Assembly: GCA_944383905.1 (NCBI GenBank)
Contig: CALWRI010000005.1
Coordinates: 1 to 64,000, forward strand
Length of the DNA stretch: 64,000 nt
DNA from: an uncultured Christensenellaceae bacterium
Lineage (GTDB): Bacteria > Bacillota > Clostridia > Christensenellales > UBA3700
Direction: 5' to 3'
The first letter of the stretch is position 1, and every line of letters starts with the position of its first letter. Position numbers and translations under genes: made by a program. The notes under the pieces were generated by a model. That model did not search any database. It worked only from the letters and a program-made list of their open reading frames with translations, and was not told the origin of the DNA. This document shows, one piece after another, positions 49,770-58,505 of the stretch.

Positions 49770-51371
49770 ATGAACATAATCAACAAGGCAGGTACGGTTG
49801 TCAAAGACTTCTTCCGATATTGGAAAAAGCCTGCAAGCGGCAATTACGTCTCCAACAAAGAAGTGATCGCATACTCCGTCGGAGGCATGGGCGTACAGTT
49901 TATCGTCGCTGTGTCTTCGCAGATACTGCTTCAGGCAAACTGCCTGCTCATAGGTTCGGTCTACGGACTCAAACCTACGGATCTTGCGCTCCTCCTTATG
50001 ATCAATACGATCATTTCCATCGTGATACAGCCCTTCAAGAGCTGGCTCATCGACAATACGCCGGGCAAGCAAGGCAAGGCGAGGCCGTGGCTTCTCTGGC
50101 TGGGACCTCCGTGCGCGATCCTCATGTCTCTTACGGCGTTCATTCCTCTTTCGTGGAGCAAGCAGAAGATTCTGATATGTGTCGGCGTGCTTTACACGGT
50201 AATGAATTTCATATACCAGTTTTATCTCGGTATGTACACGCAGCTTGTTCAGCTTGAAACCCCCAACACCAACGAGCGCGCGAAGATAATTTCGATAAGC
50301 TCGATAATTTACAGCATGGCGCCGACCATTACCGGTGCGGCGTTTCCGCTGATAGCGTCTTTCTTCGATCTGGGGCAGGTCGATCAGAATTTTTACAGAG
50401 TTATATTCCCCGTGTTCTCGTTCCTCGGTTGCGGTCTCGGATTCTTCGCTTATTTCGGCACGAAAGAACGCATAATCCTGCCGCGCAGACAGGTGCAGAA
50501 AGTCAAGTTTTTCGACGGTTTTGTCAAGATCTGCAAGAACAGGTATTTCTGGATAAACAACATATCCACATGGTTCACGTTTGCGAGGACGGCGATCACC
50601 GGCAGCATGATGTGGGCGTATGTCTATATGCTTCAGAACGAGGGCATTCAGGCTGTCGCAAGCGTGGTAATAGGCACGGCGTCGCTCGTCGGCATGGTCA
50701 TGGGTCCGTTTATGATAAAAAAGATGGGCAAGAGAAATACCGTGCTGATCACGGACGTGGTTTTTGCCGCTTCCATGATACCGCTGATATTCTACAACGA
50801 CAACTTCTATATGTTCGCCGCGATGTGTTACATAGCGTTCTGGAGCTCGGCGGTGCAGATAATCACGACTCCCGCGATGAGCGCGGACGCTCTCGACTAT
50901 CAACAGTGGAAGACTGGCGACCGTCTCGAGGGCTTCTCGCAGAACTTTGCGATAATCAATTCGCTCGTCGCGATCGGCACCAACTATATACTGCCGTTTA
51001 TTTACGAATATTACGGACTTATAAACGACAAGGACGTTTTGTATGACGCCGCGGTGCGCTCGCCGTTGCTGTCCGCTATGGCGCTGCTTGCCGTTATAGG
51101 CGGCGTGATGCACGCGATCCCGTTTATTTTCTGGAATATGACCGAAAAGGATCAGGCGAGAATGATAGAAGATCTCAAGCGCCGCGCTCACGAACAGAAC
51201 GTGCTCGACGGCTGTGCGGAGGCAAGTCTTCTTTCGAGTGACGAACATCTGAACGAAGAAGGTTTCGTCGATATCCCCGCAGAGAGCAAAGGAGCCGTCT
51301 GTGCCGACGAGACAAGCGTTTTCGACTCTCAAGACGAAGCGGCGGCGTCTGAAGACGCAAAGGAGGATTGA
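49770..51371 (+). CDS. sugar transporter, glycoside-pentoside-hexuronide (GPH) family
   Basis: 533 aa with about 12 membrane helices. The DYQQWKTGDRLEGF motif is the hallmark of the GPH cation-sugar symporters (MelB/YicJ group), and MTEKDQARMIEDLKRR near the C-terminus is typical. The C-terminal 60 residues are acidic and unlike the family core. Next to a lipoprotein and GH20 it probably imports a GlcNAc-containing oligosaccharide; this substrate is inference. The stop is one base before the lipoprotein ATG. Confidence 0.88.
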   Translation: MNIINKAGTVVKDFFRYWKKPASGNYVSNKEVIAYSVGGMGVQFIVAVSSQILLQANCLLIGSVYGLKPTDLALLLMINTIISIVIQPFKSWLIDNTPGKQGKARPWLLWLGPPCAILMSLTAFIPLSWSKQKILICVGVLYTVMNFIYQFYLGMYTQLVQLETPNTNERAKIISISSIIYSMAPTITGAAFPLIASFFDLGQVDQNFYRVIFPVFSFLGCGLGFFAYFGTKERIILPRRQVQKVKFFDGFVKICKNRYFWINNISTWFTFARTAITGSMMWAYVYMLQNEGIQAVASVVIGTASLVGMVMGPFMIKKMGKRNTVLITDVVFAASMIPLIFYNDNFYMFAAMCYIAFWSSAVQIITTPAMSADALDYQQWKTGDRLEGFSQNFAIINSLVAIGTNYILPFIYEYYGLINDKDVLYDAAVRSPLLSAMALLAVIGGVMHAIPFIFWNMTEKDQARMIEDLKRRAHEQNVLDGCAEASLLSSDEHLNEEGFVDIPAESKGAVCADETSVFDSQDEAAASEDAKED

Positions 51372-51372
51372 C

Positions 51373-52083
51373 ATGAAAAAGACGGCAAAACGAATTTGCG
51401 CGGTATTGACAGCGGTGGTTTTGGTCGCGTTTACGCTCGCGTTCGCCGGGTGTCAGACGACTCTCACGGAAAAGGAAGGCAGAGATCTTCTTTACAAAAG
51501 CATAAGCAACGCTGCCGAAAGTCAGACTTATTATATAAAATACAAATTCAACGACAACAGCTCGGAAAACGGCAAATTCGTGCAGTATTCGCTAAACGTT
51601 CAGGGTGAAACGGCAAAGTTTACCGAAGCCAACGGCGACGTGCTCAAGACGACTTACGACGATACCTATTACGGCAAGAGCCTGAAAAAGGGCGTCGAAA
51701 GCAAGAAAGCCAAAGAAGGCGACTACGTCACGGGCAAGTTGTTCTGGAGCGAAGGCGACTGGGCGGTGACGCAGTGTTCTCTCGAAGACTTCATTTCGGG
51801 CGAAAAGATTTCGACTTACAATATGGACAGCGTCGTCGCTCTTTTTGAGGGACTGACCGAAGACGAGCTCGAAATTTCCGAAGTCACCCGTACGGGCAAG
51901 GTCACATATATAACTGCGAAAGTGACGAAAGAGGGACACACGCTTGCAAAATACAAGCAGCTTGAGATCAGGATTTTGTATGACAAGATCGCGTTCGTGG
52001 GAGACAAGGCGGAGACTTTTTCGCTCGACGTTTTTTACGACGGACCGAAAATCTCAATACCCGCTTGGAAATATGTGAAATAA
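51373..52083 (+). CDS. lipoprotein of unknown function
   Basis: 236 aa. The signal has Cys27 in TLAFAGC. The mature protein is a beta-rich, LolA-like or YceI-like fold by composition only (alternating strands such as ITAKVTKEGHTLAKYKQLEI). It starts 1 bp after the GPH transporter and ends 15 bp before GH20, so it belongs to that operon. A role in binding an oligosaccharide outside the membrane is plausible but unproved. Confidence 0.78.
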   Translation: MKKTAKRICAVLTAVVLVAFTLAFAGCQTTLTEKEGRDLLYKSISNAAESQTYYIKYKFNDNSSENGKFVQYSLNVQGETAKFTEANGDVLKTTYDDTYYGKSLKKGVESKKAKEGDYVTGKLFWSEGDWAVTQCSLEDFISGEKISTYNMDSVVALFEGLTEDELEISEVTRTGKVTYITAKVTKEGHTLAKYKQLEIRILYDKIAFVGDKAETFSLDVFYDGPKISIPAWKYVK

Positions 52084-52098
52084 AAAGGAGAAAACGAG

Positions 52099-53706
52099 AT
52101 GAAAGAGATCATACCGAGACCGCAATCGGTCATACCGGCGAAGAAAGGCGGGACTTACGACTTCACGAAAGTCGATTCCGTCGTCGTCGATCCCAAGCTG
52201 TCGAGCTCGGAAAAGTTGATTTTTTCCCTGCTCGAAAAGGGGCTCGGCAAAAAACTCGCAAAGGAGGGTACCGCTCCGATCAAAATAGATTTTGCGGCGG
52301 AACTGTCGCCGCAGAGCTATCGCATAGAAGTCGACGAAGACGGGATAAAGATCTCGGCGGGAGACGCAATCGGCGCGCTGTACGCGGTGCAGACCCTGAG
52401 GGTCGGCTCGATGATGGGCACGGACAAATTCGACAAAGAGGTGCCGTGCGGAAAGGTCAACGATTACCCGAGGTACAAGTGGCGCGGCATACTGCTTGAC
52501 GAAGCCCGTCATTTCTTCGGAGAAGACGAAGTCAAAAAACTGCTCGACGTGATGTGCATGCACAAGCTCAACGTGTTGCATTGGCATCTTTCGGACGATC
52601 AGGGCTGGAGAATTGAAATCAAGAAATATCCGCTTCTCACCGAGGTCGGCTCGAGCCGCGACAAGTCGCAGATACACGGCTGGCTTTCCACCGACGTGGA
52701 CGACGTTCCCGTCAGCGGATTCTATACGCAGGAAAAGATAAAGGAGATAGTCGCTTATGCGGCGGAGAGAGGCATTTCGGTAATACCCGAAATAGATATG
52801 CCTGCGCATCTCGCGGCGGCGATGGCGGCGTATCCGTGGCTCGGTTGCAGAGAGCTCAAGCGCGATCCCCATTATTATTTCGGCAGCAGGATACCCCTTT
52901 CGCAGGGGATCAAGGATTGGAACAGGAGCGCCTGCATAGGCAAGCCGACGACTCTCGAATTCATACGCGGGGTCATCGACGAGGTCTGCGAGCTATTCCC
53001 CGCGCCCTACTTCCATATCGGCGGCGACGAGGCGCCGAAAGACGAGTGGAAAAACTGTCCCGCTTGTCAGCAACTGATGCAGTCTCTCGGTCTCAAAAAC
53101 GAAAAACAGCTTCAGGGCTGGTTCATCAACGAAGTCGCGCAGTACGTCAAAAGCAAGGGAAAGAGGCTCATCGGCTGGAACGAGGTGCTCGAAGGCAACA
53201 ATCTCGATAGAGACGTCGTGGTGCAGTATTGGACTCCGCAGCGCGATTACAGGGTGATAAAGCACGTCAAAAAGGGCGGAAACGTCGTGATAAGCAAACA
53301 CAAATATTTCTATTTCGATATGCCTTACGCGCAGTATCCTCTGAAGAACACATATATGTTCAATCCGTATTTCGAAGGCTTCACGTCGATGTACGACAAT
53401 AAGGTGAAGGGCATAGAAGGCGCGCTGTGGACCGAATGGATATCTACGCCGTCCAAGCTCGAATTTCAGCTTTTCCCGCGCATGGAAGCGCTTGCGGAAG
53501 CGTCATGGTACGGCGGTCCCAAAAATTTCAAGAAATTCCTGCAAAGGGTGAAGGATTACACTCCGTTGCTCGATATGTACGGGCTCAATTATGCAAAGGA
53601 GGAGATATACCGTCCGACCAACCCGTTTGCCCGCGTAAAGACGATACGCACCTGGTACGGCGGCAACGAAAACGTGGAATACGAAAAAAACGACAACAAA
53701 CATTGA
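52099..53706 (+). CDS. beta-N-acetylhexosaminidase, GH20
   Basis: 535 aa. The same reaction as the GH20 at 15515. HWHLSDDQGWRIEI, WLGCRELKRDPHYYFG and the catalytic pair in HIGGDEAP (D310, E311) are seen, then WNEVLEGN and WTEW in the C-terminal half. No signal peptide, so cytosolic. AAAAGGAG precedes ATG 52099. Placed with a GPH transporter and lipoprotein, it is likely to hydrolyse the imported sugar. A strong terminator lies 60 bp after the stop. Confidence 0.92.
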   Translation: MKEIIPRPQSVIPAKKGGTYDFTKVDSVVVDPKLSSSEKLIFSLLEKGLGKKLAKEGTAPIKIDFAAELSPQSYRIEVDEDGIKISAGDAIGALYAVQTLRVGSMMGTDKFDKEVPCGKVNDYPRYKWRGILLDEARHFFGEDEVKKLLDVMCMHKLNVLHWHLSDDQGWRIEIKKYPLLTEVGSSRDKSQIHGWLSTDVDDVPVSGFYTQEKIKEIVAYAAERGISVIPEIDMPAHLAAAMAAYPWLGCRELKRDPHYYFGSRIPLSQGIKDWNRSACIGKPTTLEFIRGVIDEVCELFPAPYFHIGGDEAPKDEWKNCPACQQLMQSLGLKNEKQLQGWFINEVAQYVKSKGKRLIGWNEVLEGNNLDRDVVVQYWTPQRDYRVIKHVKKGGNVVISKHKYFYFDMPYAQYPLKNTYMFNPYFEGFTSMYDNKVKGIEGALWTEWISTPSKLEFQLFPRMEALAEASWYGGPKNFKKFLQRVKDYTPLLDMYGLNYAKEEIYRPTNPFARVKTIRTWYGGNENVEYEKNDNKH

Positions 53707-53765
53707 CAAAACGCGGGCGGTTTTGACGTTTTACGGCACAAAACGCTTTGCAAAGAGGATTATCG

Positions 53766-53794
53766 GACGCGCGGTATGACTGCGCGTCTTTTTA
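53766..53794 (+). terminator. terminator of the hexosaminidase operon
   Basis: Stem GACGCGC (53766-53772) and GCGCGTC (53782-53788), then five T. It lies 60 bp after the GH20 stop and just before the next promoter. Confidence 0.75.
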
Positions 53795-53798
53795 TATA

Positions 53799-53827
53799 TT
53801 GAATTCCTGTTTTGCGTGTGTTATAAT
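53799..53827 (+). promoter_or_regulatory. promoter of the glycerol operon
   Basis: TTGAAT (53799-53804) and perfect TATAAT (53822-53827), 17 nt apart. ATG 53855 follows after a leader of about 21 nt. Confidence 0.75.
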
Positions 53828-53854
53828 GAATTCAGTAAACCAAAGAGGCGGATT

Positions 53855-55282
53855 ATGAGCGAAATCATCATTATAGGCGCCGGCGTAATCGGCTGTTCGA
53901 TAGCAAGAGAACTCAGCCGTTACGACGCCAAAGTAACAGTGATCGAAAAAGCCGACGACGTCGCGTGCGGAACGACGAAAGCCAATTCCGGCGTCGTGCA
54001 CGGCGGATTCGACGCAAAGCCGGGCACTCTCAAGGCAAAATTCAACGTGGCGGGCAACGCCATGTTCGACAAGCTGTCCAAAGAGCTGGATTTTCCGTTC
54101 AGACGCAACGGCGCGTTTGTGCTTTGCTTCGACGACACGAAATGGGACGGTTTGAAAAGGCTGTACGATCAGGGCGTCGAGAACGGGGTCAAAGGACTCA
54201 AAGTCGTGACGGGAGACGAGGTCAGGAAGAAGGAGCCTTACGTCTCGCAGGAGGTCAAAGGCGCGCTCTGGTGTCCTTCGTCGGGCATAGTCAGTCCTTA
54301 CGAAATGACGATAGCGTATGCCGAAAACGCCGCCGCCAACTGCGTCAAGTTCATCTTTGAAAAGACGGTTTCGTCGATCAGGGAAGACGGCGAAAGGCTT
54401 GCGGTCGTCTGCGAGGACGGCGACGTGCTCAAAGCGGACGTAGTCGTCAACTGCGCGGGTCTTCACAGCGACGAGCTCAACAATTCGCTCTGCGAAAAGA
54501 AGTACAAAATCGTCCCGAGAAAAGGAGAATATATGCTGCTCGACAAGACGTCGGGTTATCTCGCGTCGACGACGCTGTTCCAGCTCCCGACCGCGATGGG
54601 CAAAGGAATTCTCGTCGTGCCCAGCGTGCACGGCAACATCCTGCTGGGGCCCACCGCCGTCGATATCGAGGACAAGGACTGCAAGGATACGACTTACGAC
54701 GGTCTTGCCGAAGCCTTTGCGAAGGCGAGCATAACCATGCCGTCTCTGACCAAAAAGACGGTCATCACGCAGTTTACGGGCTTGCGCGCTCACGCGGACG
54801 CGGGCGACTTCGTGATAGGATTTGCGGACGGAAAGCCGCTTTACAATCTGATAGGGATAGAGAGCCCGGGGCTCACCGCGGCGCCCGCGATAGCGGTGCA
54901 CGCTTCAAAGGAGATAGCCGCAAGACTCGGACTGCGAGAAAGGGCGGAATTCAATCCCGTCAGGATGGGCATTCCATGTTTTGCGACGATGACGGAGCGC
55001 GAAAGAGAGGAGATCATCAAAAAGAATCCGCTGTACGGCAGGATAGTATGTCGTTGCGAGGTGGTAACGGAAGGCGAGATCGTGGACAGCATAAACCGTC
55101 CTCTCGGCGCAAAGGACCTCGACGGAGTAAAGAGGCGAACGCGCGCCGGTATGGGCAGATGTCAGAGCGGATTTTGTTCGGAACGCGTGATGGAGATCAT
55201 TGCGAGAGAGCGCGGCATCGATATGACGGAGGTCACGAAGAGCGGCAAAGGCTCCGAGATCCTCGTGGGGAGGGTAGAATGA
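53855..55282 (+). CDS. GlpA-like FAD oxidoreductase with [2Fe-2S] C-terminal domain
   Basis: 475 aa. FAD-binding motif GAGVIGCSIARELS (about 8-21), a DAO fold and NSGVVHGGFD, as in anaerobic glycerol-3-phosphate dehydrogenase. The C-terminal domain is BFD-like with Cys at RIVCRCEVV and GRCQSGFC. It probably oxidises glycerol-3-phosphate to dihydroxyacetone phosphate at the membrane. I start at ATG 53855 (AAAGAGGCGG), not the upstream TTG. It is the first gene of the glycerol operon. Confidence 0.88.
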   Translation: MSEIIIIGAGVIGCSIARELSRYDAKVTVIEKADDVACGTTKANSGVVHGGFDAKPGTLKAKFNVAGNAMFDKLSKELDFPFRRNGAFVLCFDDTKWDGLKRLYDQGVENGVKGLKVVTGDEVRKKEPYVSQEVKGALWCPSSGIVSPYEMTIAYAENAAANCVKFIFEKTVSSIREDGERLAVVCEDGDVLKADVVVNCAGLHSDELNNSLCEKKYKIVPRKGEYMLLDKTSGYLASTTLFQLPTAMGKGILVVPSVHGNILLGPTAVDIEDKDCKDTTYDGLAEAFAKASITMPSLTKKTVITQFTGLRAHADAGDFVIGFADGKPLYNLIGIESPGLTAAPAIAVHASKEIAARLGLRERAEFNPVRMGIPCFATMTEREREEIIKKNPLYGRIVCRCEVVTEGEIVDSINRPLGAKDLDGVKRRTRAGMGRCQSGFCSERVMEIIARERGIDMTEVTKSGKGSEILVGRVE

Positions 55283-56544
55283 TGAGCGTTAAGAACCTTA
55301 TAATAATCGGCGGCGGACCCGCGGGTCTCGCGGCGGCAAAGAGCGCGTACGACGCGGGAGAAAGGGACATTCTCATTCTCGAAAGAGAAGACAAACTCGG
55401 AGGTATACTCAATCAGTGCATTCACAACGGATTCGGTCTGCATACGTTCAAGGAAGAACTGACGGGACCGGAATACGCCGCGAGATACGTCGACGAGGTC
55501 CTCGCAAGGAATATAGAATACAAGTTGGGTACGACGGTGCTCTCGATCGACCGCAAAAAGCGCGTTACCTGCGCCAACGAGACGGACGGTCTCCTCGTGT
55601 ACGAGGCAAAGGCGATCATACTCGCCTGCGGCTGCAGGGAGAGACCGAGAGGAGCGATAAACATCGCGGGCTGTCGCGCGGCGGGCATATTCAGTGCGGG
55701 CACGGCGCAGAAGCTCATCAATATAGACGGTTTCATGCCGGGCAAAGAGGTTGTGATCCTCGGCAGCGGCGACATCGGACTGATCATGGCGCGTCGCATG
55801 ACGTTTCAGGGCGCGAAGGTCAAAGCGGTCGTGGAACTTATGCCGTATTCTTCGGGGCTCAACAGAAACATCGTGCAATGCCTCAACGACTTTGACATTC
55901 CGCTCATGTTCTCTCACACCGTCGTCGAGATAAAAGGCAAGGGCAGGGTGTCGTCCGTCGTGATAGCGCAGGTAGACGAAAAACTCAATCCGATCAAGGG
56001 TACGGAGCAGGAGATAGCTTGCGACACTCTGTTGTTGAGCGTAGGACTTTTGCCCGAAAACGAGCTGTCGAAGATGGCGGACGTCAGACTTAGTCCCGTC
56101 ACGGGCGGCGCTGTGGTAGACGACGACATGATGACGGAAACGGACGGAATATTCGCCTGCGGCAACGTACTGCACGTCCACGACCTCGTAGACTTCGTCA
56201 GCGAAGAAAGCGAATGGGCGGGCAAGCGCGCGGCGGCATACGTCAGAGGAGAAAAGACGGTCTCGGACAAAGTGCAGGTCGACGCGAAGGACGGCGTGCG
56301 TTACGTCGTACCGCAATACGTCAACAGGACGGGCGACGAGCCGCTCAAACTCAAAATGCGCGTGGGCAACGTGTTCAAGGACGTCAGACTCTGCGTCATC
56401 GGAGACGGCGAGGAGATATATTCGAGGAAGTGCAGGGTCGTCACTCCGGGTGAGATGGAAACTGTCAATCTCAACGAAAAACAAACACGGGCGCTAAAAA
56501 ATTGCAGGCAGGTAACGGTTTGCCTGAAGGCGGTGGAAAGATGA
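55279..56544 (+). CDS. FAD/NAD-dependent oxidoreductase, partner of the GlpA-like protein
   Basis: 421 aa. The FAD-binding motif GGGPAGLAAAKSAYDAG lies at the N-terminus, and a second dinucleotide motif in GSGDIGLIMARRMT follows. CGCRERPRGA and FACGNVLHVHDLVD are typical of the glutamate-synthase-small-subunit-like partner of the anaerobic GlpA/GlpB system. The start (ATG 55279, overlapping the previous stop as ATGA) follows GGAGG; the in-frame ATG at 55282 is an alternative. It probably transfers electrons from the GlpA-like unit. Confidence 0.87.
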   Translation: MMSVKNLIIIGGGPAGLAAAKSAYDAGERDILILEREDKLGGILNQCIHNGFGLHTFKEELTGPEYAARYVDEVLARNIEYKLGTTVLSIDRKKRVTCANETDGLLVYEAKAIILACGCRERPRGAINIAGCRAAGIFSAGTAQKLINIDGFMPGKEVVILGSGDIGLIMARRMTFQGAKVKAVVELMPYSSGLNRNIVQCLNDFDIPLMFSHTVVEIKGKGRVSSVVIAQVDEKLNPIKGTEQEIACDTLLLSVGLLPENELSKMADVRLSPVTGGAVVDDDMMTETDGIFACGNVLHVHDLVDFVSEESEWAGKRAAAYVRGEKTVSDKVQVDAKDGVRYVVPQYVNRTGDEPLKLKMRVGNVFKDVRLCVIGDGEEIYSRKCRVVTPGEMETVNLNEKQTRALKNCRQVTVCLKAVER

Positions 56545-56900
56545 AAGAGATGATTTGCATTTGCTGTCCGATGGGGTGCAGGCTCACGGTCGACGACAGT
56601 GATCTCAACAACGTAAAGGTGAGCGGCAACACCTGCCCGAGAGGGGAAAAATACGGCAAAGAAGAGGTCGTATGCCCCAAGAGAATGGTCACGAGCGTCG
56701 TCCGCGTCAAGGACGGCGACGTCGCGATGGTCAGCGTGAAGACGAAAGAAGCGATAGAAAAATCAAAGATATTCGACGCTCTCGACGCTCTCAAAGGCGT
56801 TGTGGTCAAGGCACCCGTTTCGATCGGGGATACCGTCGTCGAAAACGTCGCGGGGACGGGAGTGGATTTCATAGCAACGAAAAACGTCGGCAGGATATGA
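56541..56900 (+). CDS. DUF1667-family protein
   Basis: 119 aa, with CICCPMGC near the N-terminus, then NTCPRGEKYG, giving a four-Cys set likely to hold a metal or cluster. DUF1667 genes regularly sit between GlpA-type oxidoreductases and glycerol kinase in Firmicutes, as here. ATG 56541 overlaps the previous stop by 4 bp. The family has no proven function, but context suggests an electron-transfer or stability partner of the oxidoreductases. Confidence 0.87.
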   Translation: MKEMICICCPMGCRLTVDDSDLNNVKVSGNTCPRGEKYGKEEVVCPKRMVTSVVRVKDGDVAMVSVKTKEAIEKSKIFDALDALKGVVVKAPVSIGDTVVENVAGTGVDFIATKNVGRI

Positions 56901-56924
56901 TAAACTCCGACAAGAGGTGAGATT

Positions 56925-58406
56925 ATGGGAAAGTACGTTATGTCGATAGATCAGGGAACGACGAGTTCGAGAGCTATCGTTTTTGACAAAAAGGGCAATA
57001 TTATAGCCAAGGCGCAAAAGGAATTCACGCAGATATATCCGCACGAGAGCTGGGTCGAACACGATCCCGAGGAGATAATCGCGGGGGTCAAAGAGGTAGT
57101 CGCCGCCGTTATCGGAAAGGTCGGGGCGGAAAACATCGACTGCATCGGCGTCACCAATCAGAGAGAGACCGTCGTGGTATGGGACAAGAATACGGGCAAA
57201 CCCGTATACAATGCGATCGTATGGCAGTGCAGGCGCACCGCGGATTATTGCGAGACCCTGAAGGCGGCGGGACTCGAGAAACTCATATATTCCAAGACGG
57301 GTCTGCAGGTCGACGCCTATTTCAGCGCGACCAAGATAAGATGGATACTCAAAAACGTCGAGGGCGCCAAGGAGCGCGCGGAAAACGGAGAGCTCGTGTT
57401 CGGCACGATGGATACATACGTCATGTGGTGTCTGTCCGGAGGCGCGATCTTCGCGACCGATTATACAAACGCCAGCCGCACGATGCTTTTCAACATTCAC
57501 GACATGGCTTGGGACGACGATCTGATCCAGATGTTTGACATACCTCAAAGCATGCTCCCAGCGGTATATCCGTCGGGTCACTTTTTCGGAGTTACGTCGG
57601 CGGAGATCACGGGCAGGGAGATCCCCGTATGCGGCGACGCGGGCGACCAGCAAGCGGCGCTTTACGGACACCTGTGCACGAAAAAGGGCAGCATCAAGAA
57701 TACATACGGCACGGGTTGCTTCGTGCTTATGAATACGGGGGACGAGCCGATTCGCTCCAAACGCGGACTCGTCACCACGGTTGCCGCAAGCAGGGACGGG
57801 CAAAAGCCGCAGTATGTGCTTGAGGGCAGCGTGTTTGTCGGAGGAGCGGTGATACAGTGGCTGCGCGACGAACTCAAAATCATAAATTCTTCGCCCGAGA
57901 CGGAGGAAATCGCGTTGAGCGTCAAGGATACGGGAGGAGTCTACCTCGTGCCTGCGTTCGTCGGACTCGGAGCTCCGCACTGGGACGCGAAGGCGAGAGG
58001 ACTCATCACGGGCATAACCCGCGGGACTTCGAGAGCGCACATCGTGCGCGCGGCGCTTGAATCAATAGCGTATCAGGTCGTCGACGTGATGCACGCGATG
58101 CAGAGCGACGCGGATTGCAGGATCACCTCTCTCGGCGTGGACGGCGGCGCGTGCGCAAACAATTTTCTGATGCAGTTTCAGGCGGACATTCTCGACTGCA
58201 ACGTCGTGAGACCTAAAATAATAGAGACGACTGCGCTGGGCGTAGCGTATCTTGCGGGACTCAATACGGGTTACTGGAAGGACGAGGACGAGATCAGAGA
58301 AAACGTGGGCGTGGAACGCGTGTTTACGCCCAATATGTCCAAAAAGAAGAGAAGCGATCTCCTCATGGGCTGGGCGGACAGCATAGCGAGGACGAAATTC
58401 CGCTGA
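56925..58406 (+). CDS. glpK: glycerol kinase
   Basis: 493 aa. It phosphorylates glycerol with ATP, giving the substrate for the GlpA-like dehydrogenase upstream. The FGGY-family motifs are present: MSIDQGTTSSRAIVFD (about 5-20), GVTNQRETVVVWD, the DAGDQQAALYG ATP site, GTGCFVLMN and WDAKARGLITGITRGTSR near the C-terminus. Length is typical. AGAGGTGAG precedes the ATG. No GlpF gene follows, so glycerol may enter by a channel encoded elsewhere. Confidence 0.95.
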   Translation: MGKYVMSIDQGTTSSRAIVFDKKGNIIAKAQKEFTQIYPHESWVEHDPEEIIAGVKEVVAAVIGKVGAENIDCIGVTNQRETVVVWDKNTGKPVYNAIVWQCRRTADYCETLKAAGLEKLIYSKTGLQVDAYFSATKIRWILKNVEGAKERAENGELVFGTMDTYVMWCLSGGAIFATDYTNASRTMLFNIHDMAWDDDLIQMFDIPQSMLPAVYPSGHFFGVTSAEITGREIPVCGDAGDQQAALYGHLCTKKGSIKNTYGTGCFVLMNTGDEPIRSKRGLVTTVAASRDGQKPQYVLEGSVFVGGAVIQWLRDELKIINSSPETEEIALSVKDTGGVYLVPAFVGLGAPHWDAKARGLITGITRGTSRAHIVRAALESIAYQVVDVMHAMQSDADCRITSLGVDGGACANNFLMQFQADILDCNVVRPKIIETTALGVAYLAGLNTGYWKDEDEIRENVGVERVFTPNMSKKKRSDLLMGWADSIARTKFR

Positions 58407-58448
58407 CGACAGCGATTTGCCGTCCGATTTCTTCAAAGAGCGTTTCGT

Positions 58449-58477
58449 TTGCATTATTTTTCAAATAGTGTTAAAAT
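58449..58477 (+). promoter_or_regulatory. promoter of the second GPH transporter
   Basis: TTGCAT (58449-58454) and TAAAAT (58472-58477), 17 nt apart, followed by AAGGAG (58493-58498) and the TTG start. Confidence 0.65.
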
Positions 58478-58505
58478 CAAACGGTACGCCGTAAGGAGAC
58501 GATAT

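Noticed and set aside
48792-51374. 860-codon open frame on the - strand
   Set aside because: It lies antisense to the zinc-ribbon protein and the GPH transporter, has no ribosome-binding site and shows Arg/His-rich shadow composition. Long antisense frames are common here because the codon bias avoids stops on the opposite strand.
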